Positions 1 to 8,068 of a stretch of 64,000 nucleotides of DNA are shown here, in pieces; positions within the stretch are counted from its first letter, which is position 1, and every line of letters starts with the position of its first letter. The notes under the pieces are model-generated. The model ran no database searches. It saw only the letters and a list, made by a program, of their open reading frames with translations, and was not told where the DNA came from. The position numbers and the translations under genes were made by a program. This stretch comes from Myxococcales bacterium (GTDB lineage Bacteria > Myxococcota_A > Polyangia > Polyangiales > Polyangiaceae): assembly GCA_016720545.1 (NCBI GenBank), contig JADKKK010000006.1, positions 421,709-485,708 on the forward strand. The letters are read 5' to 3'.

Positions 1-363
1 AAGAACCAGGCGGTCGGCGAGCTCACCGCGGCGGCCGCGCTCATGAAGAAGCACCGCCTCGCGTGCTGGATCCTCCCGGAGGGCACGCGCAGCCGCGACG
101 GCAAGCTCCGCCCGTTCAAGACCGGGTTCGTGCACCTGGCCATCGCCACGGGGCTGCCGGTGGTGCCCGTGGTCGTGCACGGCGCCGACCGTATCTGGCC
201 GAAAGGTTTCACCTTTCACAAGGGTGAGCTCCCCATCGAGGTGCTGCCGCCGATCGACACGTCGGGCTGGACGGCGGAGACCTCGAAGGAGCACGCGCAG
301 GCGGTGCACGACCTCGTCGCCGAGACCCTCGCTCGTCGGTGCGCGCCCTCGGGCGTCAGCTGA
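1..363 (+). CDS. 1-acyl-glycerol-3-phosphate acyltransferase family protein (PlsC-like), 3' part
   Basis: The reading frame is open from the window edge to a TGA at 361-363, so only the last 120 residues are present and the start lies outside. The stretch PEGTRSRDG (about nt 76-102) is the third conserved block of the PlsC acyltransferase family, which binds the glycerol phosphate; it is followed by a hydrophobic LPVVPVVVHG segment and a short C-terminal tail, as in bacterial lysophosphatidate acyltransferases. The HX4D catalytic block would lie upstream and cannot be seen. The family transfers an acyl chain to lysophosphatidic acid at the inner membrane during phospholipid synthesis. The substrate here is unproven, since related enzymes acylate ornithine or other lipids. 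Confidence 0.85.
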   Translation, partial: KNQAVGELTAAAALMKKHRLACWILPEGTRSRDGKLRPFKTGFVHLAIATGLPVVPVVVHGADRIWPKGFTFHKGELPIEVLPPIDTSGWTAETSKEHAQAVHDLVAETLARRCAPSGVS

Positions 364-491
364 GCATCGGGGCGGCGCTCTGACGCGCCCCTCCGGGCGC
401 GAACAGGCGCGGACGCGGACACTCTCGAGCCCGTGTGCGTCGTGACGATCGTCTTCGACATTCGCGCGAGGTGCTCTAAGACTCGAAGGGT

Positions 492-1694
492 ATGCTGAAG
501 CGCCTCGCGTTCGTGCTCACGCTCGCGCCCTTCGTCGGCGCGTGCGAGCCTGGCGTCGCCCCAAGCGAGGACCCGCAGCTCATCGAGCCCACCCCCACCG
601 CGGTGACCCCGCCCGGGCCTCCGCCGGCCACACCAAGCGCAAACGACGGGCGCTGGCTGATGGCCTATTACGTGGGCTACGAGCGCAGCCTGCTGCCCCC
701 GGCGGACATCGAGTGGGCGAACCTCACGCACCTCGCGGTGGGCGCCGTGCTCCCCAAGGCCGACGGCACGCTCGACACCACGTACGCCATCGATCCGGTC
801 AAGGGTCCCGCGATGGCGAAGGAGCTCGTGGACCTGGCGCACGCCAACAACAAGAAGGCCCTCGTCATGGTGGGCGGCGAAGGCACGCACGACGGGTGGG
901 TCGCGGCGGCGGCCGAGAAGCGCCTCCCGACGCTGGTGAGCGCGCTCGTCGCCCTCCGGAAGGCGGTCGGCTACGACGGGTACGACCTCGACTGGGAGCC
1001 CGTGCCCCCGGCCGACGAGCCCGCGCTGCTCGCGCTCTTCCGCGCCCTGAGAGCGGCCGATCCCGGCGCGCTGCTGACCATGCCCGTCAACTGGCTCGCG
1101 ACGGGCACCGCGGCGGTGTCCGGGGTGTACGCCAAGCTCGCGCCCCTGGTCGACCGCCTGAACATCATGACGTACGGCATGGCGAGAGACTGGCCAGGCT
1201 GGAAGACGTGGCACTCGTCGGCGCTCGATGGCGCCGCCCCCGGCACACCCTCGTCGGTGAAGTCCTCGGTCACCGCGTACCTCGCCGCCGGCGTCCCCGC
1301 GGCGAAGCTCGGGGTGGGCGCGGGGTTCTACGGCACCTGCTGGGGCGGCGGGGTGAGCGCGCCCGGCCAGACGGTCGGCACCTCCAAGGTGCTCGCGAAC
1401 GATCACGTGATGAGCTATCGGGCGATCGTCGAAGGGTATCTGAAGCCTGGCGCCCGAAAGTGGGACTCGGTCGCGAGCGTGCCGTATCTCGGCTTCGCCG
1501 CGCCCACCGGCGCGCAAAAGTGCACGTTCGTGACCTACGAAGACGAGGAGTCCGCGGCGGCGAAGGCCGCGTACGTGAAGACGGCGGGGCTCGGCGGCGT
1601 CATCGTGTGGACGCTGAACCAGGGGCACCTGCCGTCGCGCCCTACCGGCGGTCGAAACCCCATGATGCGGACCCTGCACGACGGGATCCGGTAG
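492..1694 (+). CDS. Glycoside hydrolase family 18 (chitinase-like) lipoprotein
   Basis: This 400-residue protein begins with a signal peptide ending in a lipobox-like FVGAC (Cys 18), then a Pro/Thr-rich linker, so it should be lipid-anchored. A TIM-barrel sequence starts near residue 55 (WLMAYYVGYERS). The hallmark GH18 signature DGYDLDWE occupies residues 162-169, with Glu 169 as the expected acid/base and Asp 165 and Asp 167 in place. GH18 enzymes cleave beta-1,4-GlcNAc polymers (chitin, sometimes peptidoglycan or glycan chains) by substrate-assisted catalysis. The intact DxDxE motif argues for an active hydrolase rather than a chitolectin. A TAAGAC hexamer ends 9 nt before the ATG. The exact polymer is unknown; a role in degrading prey or fungal wall material is inference. 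Confidence 0.88.
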   Translation: MLKRLAFVLTLAPFVGACEPGVAPSEDPQLIEPTPTAVTPPGPPPATPSANDGRWLMAYYVGYERSLLPPADIEWANLTHLAVGAVLPKADGTLDTTYAIDPVKGPAMAKELVDLAHANNKKALVMVGGEGTHDGWVAAAAEKRLPTLVSALVALRKAVGYDGYDLDWEPVPPADEPALLALFRALRAADPGALLTMPVNWLATGTAAVSGVYAKLAPLVDRLNIMTYGMARDWPGWKTWHSSALDGAAPGTPSSVKSSVTAYLAAGVPAAKLGVGAGFYGTCWGGGVSAPGQTVGTSKVLANDHVMSYRAIVEGYLKPGARKWDSVASVPYLGFAAPTGAQKCTFVTYEDEESAAAKAAYVKTAGLGGVIVWTLNQGHLPSRPTGGRNPMMRTLHDGIR

Positions 1695-1737
1695 CGGGCG
1701 GCGCGAGCGGGCCCGCGCTACGCTCGAGAGAAGTCCG

Positions 1738-2556
1738 ATGCGCTCCCCCACGCCCACGCCCGCCCCCGCGCGCTCGCCGGTCTACGCCCTCGCCGTCGCG
1801 CTCGGCGCGCTCGTCGCGTGCGGCGCGGCCCTCGACCTCCCCCAGGAGCCGAGCCTGACGACCGCGAGCCCGGTGGACGGCGGGCAGGCCCCGCTCCCCC
1901 TGCCCAGCCCCCCGCCACCCGACGCGGGGTCCGGTGACGCCGGCCCGACCGACGCCGCGGCCGACGCAGCCGACGCGGCCGACGCCGCGCGCTGCCCCAC
2001 GGGCATGATCGAAATAGGTGGAAGCTGCATGGATCGGTACGAGGCGCCGAACGAGGCCGGCGCCCGGCCACTCGCGTTCAAGACCGCGCCGGAGGGCGAG
2101 GCCTGGTGTGTCGGGCGGGGCAAGCGCCTCTGCACCGAGACCGAGTGGGTGCGCGCGTGCGAGGGCCCGTCGGGCAACGAGTTCCCCTACGGCGACGCGT
2201 ACCGCCGAGGCGCCTGCAACGACGACAAGAGCTGGCGCGTCCCGAACTGGACGACGCTCGCCACCTACCCCAGCGCCACCGCGAGCGCCGAGGCCGCGCG
2301 GCTCTACCAGGCCGATCCGAGCGGCGCGCGCGCGGCGTGTGTGTCTTCGGAGGGCGTCCACGACCTGCCGGGCAACGTGGCGGAGTGGGTGGTACGCACG
2401 TTTCCCCACGCGAGCAACCACGAGCACGTCTTGAAGGGCTGCTACTGGGCGGGCTGCTACGGCGGGGCTCACCCGAGCTGCGCCTCGGCGAACTCGGCGC
2501 ACCCAGGCGCCTTCCGCACCTACGAGGCCGGGTTTCGCTGCTGCCTCACGCCCTGA
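1738..2556 (+). CDS. FGE/SUMF1-like domain lipoprotein
   Basis: This 272-residue protein has a signal sequence with a probable lipobox Cys (LVACG, about residue 24) and a linker rich in Ala and Asp up to about residue 83. The rest resembles the formylglycine-generating-enzyme (sulfatase-modifying factor) fold: MIEIGGSCMDRYEAP at the domain start, KRLCTETEWVRACEG, DLPGNVAEWV and a C-terminal FRCCLTP. Sequences of the type ...GNVAEWV and ...GFRC are typical of the FGE-sulfatase family. Catalytic FGEs oxidise a sulfatase cysteine, but many secreted relatives only bind ligands, and no sulfatase gene is nearby, so a structural or ligand-binding role is as likely. A TACGCT hexamer lies 13 nt before the ATG. 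Two much larger relatives occur at 36577 and 56812. Confidence 0.8.
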   Translation: MRSPTPTPAPARSPVYALAVALGALVACGAALDLPQEPSLTTASPVDGGQAPLPLPSPPPPDAGSGDAGPTDAAADAADAADAARCPTGMIEIGGSCMDRYEAPNEAGARPLAFKTAPEGEAWCVGRGKRLCTETEWVRACEGPSGNEFPYGDAYRRGACNDDKSWRVPNWTTLATYPSATASAEAARLYQADPSGARAACVSSEGVHDLPGNVAEWVVRTFPHASNHEHVLKGCYWAGCYGGAHPSCASANSAHPGAFRTYEAGFRCCLTP

Positions 2557-2577
2557 GCCGCCCGACGACTGCGCCGC

Positions 2578-3660
2578 TCAGAGAGTGGCGAGGAGCGGCT
2601 CGAGGAGGCCTCGCTCGCGGACGCCCTGGCCACGCCTGAACGCCGCGATCTCTTCGTCGCGCACATGCGTGAGGTCTGCAAAGGTCTCGCGCAGCCACTG
2701 GAGCGTCCGCAGCGCGAGCGCCGCGTGGCGCGCCTCGTCGTCCGCGACGCCGCGGTAGAGCTCCGCGAGGCGGGGATCCGTCTCGGCGCGGCTCGCCTCG
2801 TCGGCGCGGGCCGCCGCGAGCGTCTCGCCCACGGCCCCGCCGCGAAACACGTCGCGGTAGAGCGCCTCGGCCGCCCGTGGCCCCGCGCGGAGCGGCGCCG
2901 CAGCGGCCTCGAGGGGACCAGGACGGAGCGCGCCCCCGCCGAGGCGCGCGACCCACGCGAACGTGTCCGACGCGTGGCGCACCTCGTCGGCGAGGGCCCG
3001 CGCGGTCTCCGCGAGCAGCCACGTCGGCGCCCCGAGCGCGACGAGCTCGGCCACCGTGCGCGCGAACGCGGCCACGCTCGCGTGCTCCTCGAGCGCCGCA
3101 GCGCGAAGCCTCGCGAGCGCCGCGGGCACTCGCTCGTCGGTGGCCTCGAGCAGGCCGCCCTCCACGTCTTCGGCGGGCGCAGCGCCGCGCTCGGGCTCGG
3201 CGCGCGCCACGTGCACCTCGCCGTCCACGACGAGCGGCCGCCCCTCGTAGATGATGGGCCCCGCCTGGCACGTCCCGGTCTTCGAGAAGGTCGCGCCGTT
3301 GAAGCCGAGGGCACAACTGAGCGGCGGACCGCAGTCCGCGTCAGTCCGGCAGGTCTTCCCGACCACGGGCTTCGACGGCTTCGCCACCGCCTGCGTCGTC
3401 GGTGCCGTCGTCGCGACGGTCGTCGGTGCCGTCGTCGCGACGGTCGTCGGTGCCGTCATCGCTGACGGGACGGTGTTCGCGCTCGGCGCGGCGCTCGCGC
3501 TCGGCGCCGACGTCGCGAGAGGCATCTCGGGCGAGGGAGATGTTGCGGTGGCGGGCGGTGGCGGCAGCTCGACGGCCGCGGGCGTCTCCGGCTCCTTGCA
3601 CCCGCCGAGGATCGCGAGGTTAACGAGGACGAGCGTGGGGATACGCGAGGAGGTCCACAT
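2578..3660 (-). CDS. Lipoprotein with ferritin-like (diiron-type) domain
   Basis: Starting at 3660 the product is 360 residues, with lipobox LGGC (Cys 21), a Pro/Thr/Ala-rich linker containing a TTVATTAP repeat, a short Cys-containing segment (CRTDADCGPPLSC) and a C-terminal four-helix region. That region carries EEHASVAAF, DEVRHA and DDEARHA, the Glu/His spacing expected of ferritin-like diiron carriers, so metal binding or peroxide or iron handling at the envelope is plausible. An upstream ATG at 3672 exists, but a TATGCT hexamer covers it and sits 7 nt before the 3660 ATG, which favours the inner start. It faces the FGE-like gene tail to tail with a gap of 21 nt. A relative with the same helices is encoded at 13135. 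Confidence 0.78.
   Translation of the reverse strand: MWTSSRIPTLVLVNLAILGGCKEPETPAAVELPPPPATATSPSPEMPLATSAPSASAAPSANTVPSAMTAPTTVATTAPTTVATTAPTTQAVAKPSKPVVGKTCRTDADCGPPLSCALGFNGATFSKTGTCQAGPIIYEGRPLVVDGEVHVARAEPERGAAPAEDVEGGLLEATDERVPAALARLRAAALEEHASVAAFARTVAELVALGAPTWLLAETARALADEVRHASDTFAWVARLGGGALRPGPLEAAAAPLRAGPRAAEALYRDVFRGGAVGETLAAARADEASRAETDPRLAELYRGVADDEARHAALALRTLQWLRETFADLTHVRDEEIAAFRRGQGVRERGLLEPLLATL
3395..3460. repeat. 24-bp tandem repeat inside the ferritin-like lipoprotein gene
   Basis: A 24-bp unit beginning GTCGTCGGTGCC is present in two perfect copies and a partial third. It encodes repeated Thr/Val/Ala/Pro residues in the linker between the lipid anchor and the folded domain. 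The length is a multiple of three, so copy-number changes would keep the frame. Confidence 0.85.
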
Positions 3661-3667
3661 GACCGAG

Positions 3668-3673
3668 AGCATA
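3668..3673 (-). promoter_or_regulatory. Probable -10 hexamer TATGCT
   Basis: On the minus strand TATGCT is followed by 7 nt and the ATG at 3660. The hexamer overlaps the only upstream ATG (3672), so it also helps to choose the start. Confidence 0.45.
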
Positions 3674-3686
3674 CCCTCTCGGTCTG

Positions 3687-3730
3687 AGGACAGGACATAG
3701 GTGACACCTTAAGGACAGGACATAGGTAAC
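3687..3730. repeat. Direct repeat resembling an IS481-type element end
   Basis: The 19-bp sequence AGGACAGGACATAGGTNAC occurs twice (3687-3705 and 3712-3730), 25 bp apart, with one mismatch. It lies 17 bp before the transposase relic described next, as the terminal repeat of an insertion sequence would. No matching opposite end was found within the window. Confidence 0.6.
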
Positions 3731-3747
3731 AGGTGCGACGTCCAGGG

Positions 3748-3876
3748 ATGCCCTGGAGGAAGGACGGAACGATGGACCTGAGGGAAGAGCTCGTGTTGCG
3801 GGCGAAGGCGCCCGGCGCGTGCATTGCGGCGCCGTGCCGCGAGTTCGGGGTGAGCAGAAGGACCCGCGGACGAAAG
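3748..3876 (+). pseudogene. IS481-family transposase, N-terminal relic
   Basis: Translation from the ATG at 3748 gives MPWRKDGTMDLREELVLRAK followed by a segment ending in CREFGVSRRT. This matches the start of IS481-type transposases, in which MDLRxxFV..., a small-residue stretch and CREFGISRKT form the first helix-turn-helix. After about residue 43 the translation turns into Pro/Arg/His-rich sequence without any integrase (DDE) domain, and the frame runs on to 4068 only by chance. The element is therefore a decayed 5' remnant. The rest has been deleted, and the SRP RNA gene follows about 100 bp later on the other strand. Confidence 0.65.
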
Positions 3877-3973
3877 CCCCACCCACGCGGTGGCCGTCCG
3901 CGCGCATCCCATCCCGCGCACCGCGCACACCGCGCACCGCGCCCCCACGCAGGGCCAGAACAAAATGGGAAAA

Positions 3974-4083
3974 GGCCCCACCACACTCTTCCGCGCTACC
4001 GTTGCTCCCTCTCGGGCCTGGCGGGTTCACGTTTCCGAGTCGGTGAGACCGTGACCCCCTCTCTGTAGTCCTCCCCCGGGGCC
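3974..4083 (-). ncRNA. ffs: Signal recognition particle RNA (4.5S-like, small bacterial type)
   Basis: On the minus strand the sequence contains GTGAACCCGCCAGGCCC, a GAGA loop, then GGGAGCAACGGTAGCG. This is the conserved SRP RNA helix 8: the asymmetric internal loop around CAGG/AGCA bound by the Ffh M domain, closed by a GNRA tetraloop. The predicted ends pair (5' GGCCCC at 4083-4078 with 3' GGGGCC at 3979-3974), and the 3' arm is followed by TTTT at 3973-3970, as at an intrinsic terminator. The length of about 110 nt fits the small Alu-less type. The RNA guides nascent membrane and secreted proteins to FtsY. The tetraloop is GAGA instead of the usual GGAA. The ends are estimated from base pairing. 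Confidence 0.75.
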
Positions 4084-4211
4084 CCGTCGAGTGAAATGCA
4101 CGGGCTCACCGCCCACTCTCCGAGCGGCCCCCCCAACTTGATCTCTCGGCGCAAGGTGACACCATGCCCGCCTCGCCGGGCACCCCGCCAACGCGCGAAA
4201 AGGAACCGTCC

Positions 4212-6575
4212 ATGCGCGCTGCCGTCGTCGCCTCCGTACTCGCCTCGTTTGCCTCGTTCGCCGCGGGCAGCACCTTCACGACCCCGGCGCGCGCCGAGAC
4301 CGCAGCGGGCGCTGAGGACGGGGGCGCGCTCGTCTACGAGAGCGGCCAGGCGCGGCTCTTCGCGGGCACGCCCGCCCGGCTCGACGCGCGCTCCCGCGCC
4401 CTCCGCGGCGACGCGAAGGCCCGCGCGGTCCTGAAGGCGCTCGCGCCGGCGTCGCAGACGCCCGGCCTCTCGCTGGTGCGCACCTCGAGCGAGCGCTTCG
4501 GGGACGGCGACGAGATCCTCTCGTACGGGGAGGTGTACCGCGGGCTGCCGGTCGTCGGCTACGGCGCCACGGTGCGGCTCGATCGGAGGGGCGAGGCCGT
4601 GTTCTCCTCCGTCGAGCTGCCGAGCGCGCTCCCCGCGACCACGTCGCCGCGGCTCACCCGCGCGGAGGCGGCCGACGTGGTCGCGCGCAGGTTCCACATC
4701 GCGGTGACCGACGCCGACGCCTACCTGCTCATCACGCACACGTGGGAAGGGCCGCGGCTGGCGTACGCCGTGCTGCCGTCCGCGCCGCTCGCGTCCGGCG
4801 CGCGCCCCCGCTTCCTGGTCGACGCGAACGACGGCGTGCTGCTCGAGGCGCGCGACATGCGCACCTTCGTGGACGCGCAGGTGCACGCCTCGAACCCCGA
4901 GAAGAGCAAGCCCCTGCAGCTCTTGCCGTTGGCGATGGACCCGGTGGCGGGCAAGCTCGAGAACCCGTTCCTGGCCACGTTCAATTGTGTCGACCGCAAG
5001 GAGGTGCGCGACCTCTCGTTCAGCGGCTTCAAGCTGAAGGTCCACGTGTGCAGCCTCGCGCAGCTCGCCGTCCCGAACGCCGCGGGCGCCTTCGTGTACG
5101 CCCCCAAAGACGTGCCCGATCCGGGGGCCGCCGAGGACGAATACGCTGAAGTTTCCATGTATTACCACGCCACCCGGGCGTACGAGTTCTTCCGCAAGCT
5201 GCAGGGCGTGGCCGACGCGCAGGTGGTCGCCGACAAGCCGCTCCGCACCATCGCGAACCTCCGCCTCGCCGCGGGCATCCAGACCGGCGACATCGCGAGC
5301 GCGGGCGATCCGAACAAGCCACTCGAGCCCTTCCAGAACGCGTTCTTCTCCCCGAAGAGCGGCGGCCTGGGCGACATCTTCGGGCAGATTTACGGCTTCT
5401 CCGACGGCGCCATGTGGTTCGGCCAGGGCCCGCGCCGCGACTACGCCTACGACGGCGACGTGGTCTACCACGAGCTCGGACACGCGGTGGTCGACCACTC
5501 GCTGAAGCTCGGGGCGTGGACCATCGACCCGCGCGGCGCGAGCGCGGCGCCGGGCGCGATGAACGAGGGCCTCGCCGACTACTTCTCGTCGGCCATCACC
5601 GGCGACGCGGACGTGGGCGAGTACGCCTCGAAAGACTTCTCCGAGACGGCGCGCGTCATCCGCACCCTCGACAACAAGGACACCTGCGACTCGGCCATCG
5701 TCGGCGAGGTGCACTTCGACTCGACCCTGTTCTCCGGCGCCCTCTGGGAGGCTCGCACGAAGCTGCCCGAGGCCGATCGGGAGAAGCTCGACGCGGCGAT
5801 CTACAAGAGCATGCGCACGAACGCCGGCCGCAGCCGTGCATCTTACATGGATCTCGCCAAGCTGTTCCTCGCGACCGTCGGCGCGGATCTGCCGGCGGCC
5901 AAGCCCGTGCTCGAGGCGGCGTTCACCGGGCGCGGCGTGCTCCCGCTCTGCGGGCGCGTGCGCACCTTCGACGGCAAGCCCGTCGAGGCGCCGCAGGGGG
6001 GCCCGTACGCCGCGCCGGGCAAGGCCGCGGTGGGCCAGCGCGAGCTCGCCCCGGGCATCGTGCAGCTCAAGGCCGCCATCCCGGCGGGCGCGCTCCGAGC
6101 CACCTACTCCTTCAAGGTCATCGACCGCGGCGGCGGCGGCGGCCTGTTCGGCGGCGGCGGCACGCCGTTCACGCCCGTGGTGCTCGTGAAGTTCGACGCG
6201 CCCATCACCTGGACCACGACGGCCAGGGTCACGAGCGACGCCGACCTCAACCTGACGCTCGAGGCGAAGGCCTCGTCGATCACCTTCGACCTGCCGGAGG
6301 GCGTGAAGGAGGTCTACGTGCAGATCGCGAACAACGGCGATCAAGACGGCTACTACGGCACGCAGAGCGTCGCTTTCGAGCTGCCCCCCGCGCTGCCCGC
6401 GCCCGCGCCCGCGCCTCCCGCCGCGCCTCCCGCGGCCGCCGGTCCCACCGAGACCTCGGGCTGCGCGGTGCGCGCGCCGGGGAACGCGGGCTCGCCCAGC
6501 GGCCACGCGGGCGCCGCCCTGCTCTTCGCGACCGCCCTCGGGGTCGGGCTCGCCGCGCGCCGGCGCCGCGGATAG
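4212..6575 (+). CDS. Secreted zinc metallopeptidase (M4/M36-like, FTP propeptide, MYXO-CTERM-like tail)
   Basis: The ATG at 4212 gives a clean signal peptide (MRAAVVASVLASFASFAAG, cleavage near ARAE) and a 787-residue product; an ATG at 4164 would add 16 residues before it. Residues of about 30-190 resemble the FTP-type inhibitory propeptide of thermolysin- and fungalysin-class enzymes. The zinc site is HELGH (420-424), with the third ligand Glu 452 in MNEGLADYF. The C-terminal third contains a Gly-rich loop and a beta-sandwich-like segment. The end (TSGCAVRAPG, hydrophobic helix, RRRR) matches the MYXO-CTERM sorting tail, so surface anchoring with later cleavage is likely. Presumed role: extracellular proteolysis. 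Assignment between M4 and M36 is not settled by eye. Confidence 0.85.
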   Translation: MRAAVVASVLASFASFAAGSTFTTPARAETAAGAEDGGALVYESGQARLFAGTPARLDARSRALRGDAKARAVLKALAPASQTPGLSLVRTSSERFGDGDEILSYGEVYRGLPVVGYGATVRLDRRGEAVFSSVELPSALPATTSPRLTRAEAADVVARRFHIAVTDADAYLLITHTWEGPRLAYAVLPSAPLASGARPRFLVDANDGVLLEARDMRTFVDAQVHASNPEKSKPLQLLPLAMDPVAGKLENPFLATFNCVDRKEVRDLSFSGFKLKVHVCSLAQLAVPNAAGAFVYAPKDVPDPGAAEDEYAEVSMYYHATRAYEFFRKLQGVADAQVVADKPLRTIANLRLAAGIQTGDIASAGDPNKPLEPFQNAFFSPKSGGLGDIFGQIYGFSDGAMWFGQGPRRDYAYDGDVVYHELGHAVVDHSLKLGAWTIDPRGASAAPGAMNEGLADYFSSAITGDADVGEYASKDFSETARVIRTLDNKDTCDSAIVGEVHFDSTLFSGALWEARTKLPEADREKLDAAIYKSMRTNAGRSRASYMDLAKLFLATVGADLPAAKPVLEAAFTGRGVLPLCGRVRTFDGKPVEAPQGGPYAAPGKAAVGQRELAPGIVQLKAAIPAGALRATYSFKVIDRGGGGGLFGGGGTPFTPVVLVKFDAPITWTTTARVTSDADLNLTLEAKASSITFDLPEGVKEVYVQIANNGDQDGYYGTQSVAFELPPALPAPAPAPPAAPPAAAGPTETSGCAVRAPGNAGSPSGHAGAALLFATALGVGLAARRRRG

Positions 6576-6629
6576 CGGATGACGCGCTTTCGGGCATGCG
6601 CGGTGGCCGGAGTGCGCTATCAACACGCT

Positions 6630-7892
6630 GTGAAGTCCGCGACCTTTGGCACGCGCGGTGGCAGTCGGGGACGTGGCGTCCGCGGCGTGCGCTCCGTCGT
6701 CGTTGCGGCGGTCCTCGCCGCTGGCGCGTCGCTCGGCCTCGCCTGCTCCGCCGATGAGACGCCCATGTCCGACGACCTCGAGAGCGATCTGACCTCGTTC
6801 CGCTCGTCGGCCGACCCCCTGGAAGACCGTGACTTCGCCGACGACCTGGACCGGCGCTTCATTCGCGCGGCGAGCGCGAACCTCGACGAGGCGGCCTTCA
6901 GCAAGAAATGGGACGCGTCGCTCGAGAGCTCCGTGCTCTTCATGCGCGCGTACCCCGCGGCTTACCACGCGGATCTACTACAGATTCCAACAAAGCGCAT
7001 CCTCGGGGCGGAGGGGCTCTGCTTCGGCGATGCGCACCCTGACAACTTCGGCTTCTTGAACGTCGGCGGCGCGACGGTCTTCTCGTTCAACGACCTCGAC
7101 GACGCCGGGTACTGCCCAATCGCGTTCGACGCGGCCCGCTACTTCGCGGTGCTCCGCCTCTACTTCGACGACAAGGACCTCAGCGCGGAGGTGCTCGAGC
7201 AGTACGTCGACACGGTGAAGGACCCGCTGCGCGCGGTGTGGCTGACGAGCTCCGCCGCGCCCGACTGGGCCGCCGTGCGCGCCTCGGTGCTCGCCGACTG
7301 GACCCGAGGCGACTCCCTCGCGCTAGGCGGCGAGCTGTCGGCGCTCGAAGGGCCCGAGCGCGAGGCCGTGCTCCGCGTCGCCGGAGCCGACCCCACCCTC
7401 TCCACCTACCGCGTGCTCGACCTCGCCGCCTTCGCCCGGAACGCGGGGGGGAGCGGCGGCCTCCGACGCTACTGGCTCCTCGTCGAGAAGGGCAGCGGCG
7501 CGGCCACGCGGCGCACGATCCTCGAGCTCAAGGAGACCGCGACGCCCGGCGCCGCCTTCGGACGCCACTCGAAGCAGCTGCCGATCGCCTCGCGCCTCAC
7601 CACGCTGAAGTCCACGTTCTGGGGCGGCTCGCCGAACGACGACTACTTCCATGTCTCGCTCTTGGGCGGGCGGTTTCTCGTGCGCGACCGCGCCACCAAG
7701 AAGAGCGTAAAGCTCGATCCGAAGGGCGGAAAGGCCACGATCGACGTGCTGCGGGCGCAAGCGAGCGTGATGGCGCGGCACCAGTCGAAGTACTGGCGCT
7801 CGGTCAAGAAGGACGACCTCCGCGCGTGGCTCCACGCGTCGAGCAAGACGCTCGCGCACAGGTGGCGCGACACGTACGAAGCGGCGCGGTGA
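6630..7892 (+). CDS. DUF2252 family lipoprotein (kinase-like fold)
   Basis: The GTG at 6630 places a basic stretch before the hydrophobic segment and a lipobox LGLAC, giving 420 residues; an ATG at 6579 would add 17. FGDAHPDNFGF followed by FNDLDDAG is the conserved pair of motifs of the DUF2252 family, which resembles the catalytic and metal-binding loops (HxDxxxxN and D-x-D) of aminoglycoside-phosphotransferase-like kinases. Other family traits are the AFDAARYFAVLRL helix and the late ASVMARHQSKYW region. The family has no established reaction. A lipid-anchored, extracytoplasmic copy is odd because ATP would not be available there. The neighbours (peptidase before, ABC exporter after) give no firm clue. 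Confidence 0.8.
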   Translation: MKSATFGTRGGSRGRGVRGVRSVVVAAVLAAGASLGLACSADETPMSDDLESDLTSFRSSADPLEDRDFADDLDRRFIRAASANLDEAAFSKKWDASLESSVLFMRAYPAAYHADLLQIPTKRILGAEGLCFGDAHPDNFGFLNVGGATVFSFNDLDDAGYCPIAFDAARYFAVLRLYFDDKDLSAEVLEQYVDTVKDPLRAVWLTSSAAPDWAAVRASVLADWTRGDSLALGGELSALEGPEREAVLRVAGADPTLSTYRVLDLAAFARNAGGSGGLRRYWLLVEKGSGAATRRTILELKETATPGAAFGRHSKQLPIASRLTTLKSTFWGGSPNDDYFHVSLLGGRFLVRDRATKKSVKLDPKGGKATIDVLRAQASVMARHQSKYWRSVKKDDLRAWLHASSKTLAHRWRDTYEAAR

Positions 7893-8068
7893 CGCGCGGC
7901 GCCTCGGGCCGTGGACGCGCGCGCGACGGCGCGCGACGTGCCCGCGCCGCGCCCGTGGTCGACGGACGCTCGCCGCCACGCGAAGAGGCGAACCCTTTGC
8001 GCTTTTCTGAAAGCCCACTACCGTAACGCCCCGCGCGATGCCCGCGCGCCCGTCAAGGGGGAGCCTCC

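Noticed and set aside
3996..6968. 990-codon open frame on the minus strand across the peptidase gene
   Set aside because: It lies opposite a well-supported gene, has the low-complexity Arg/Gly/Ala composition of a GC-driven shadow frame, and shows no domain.
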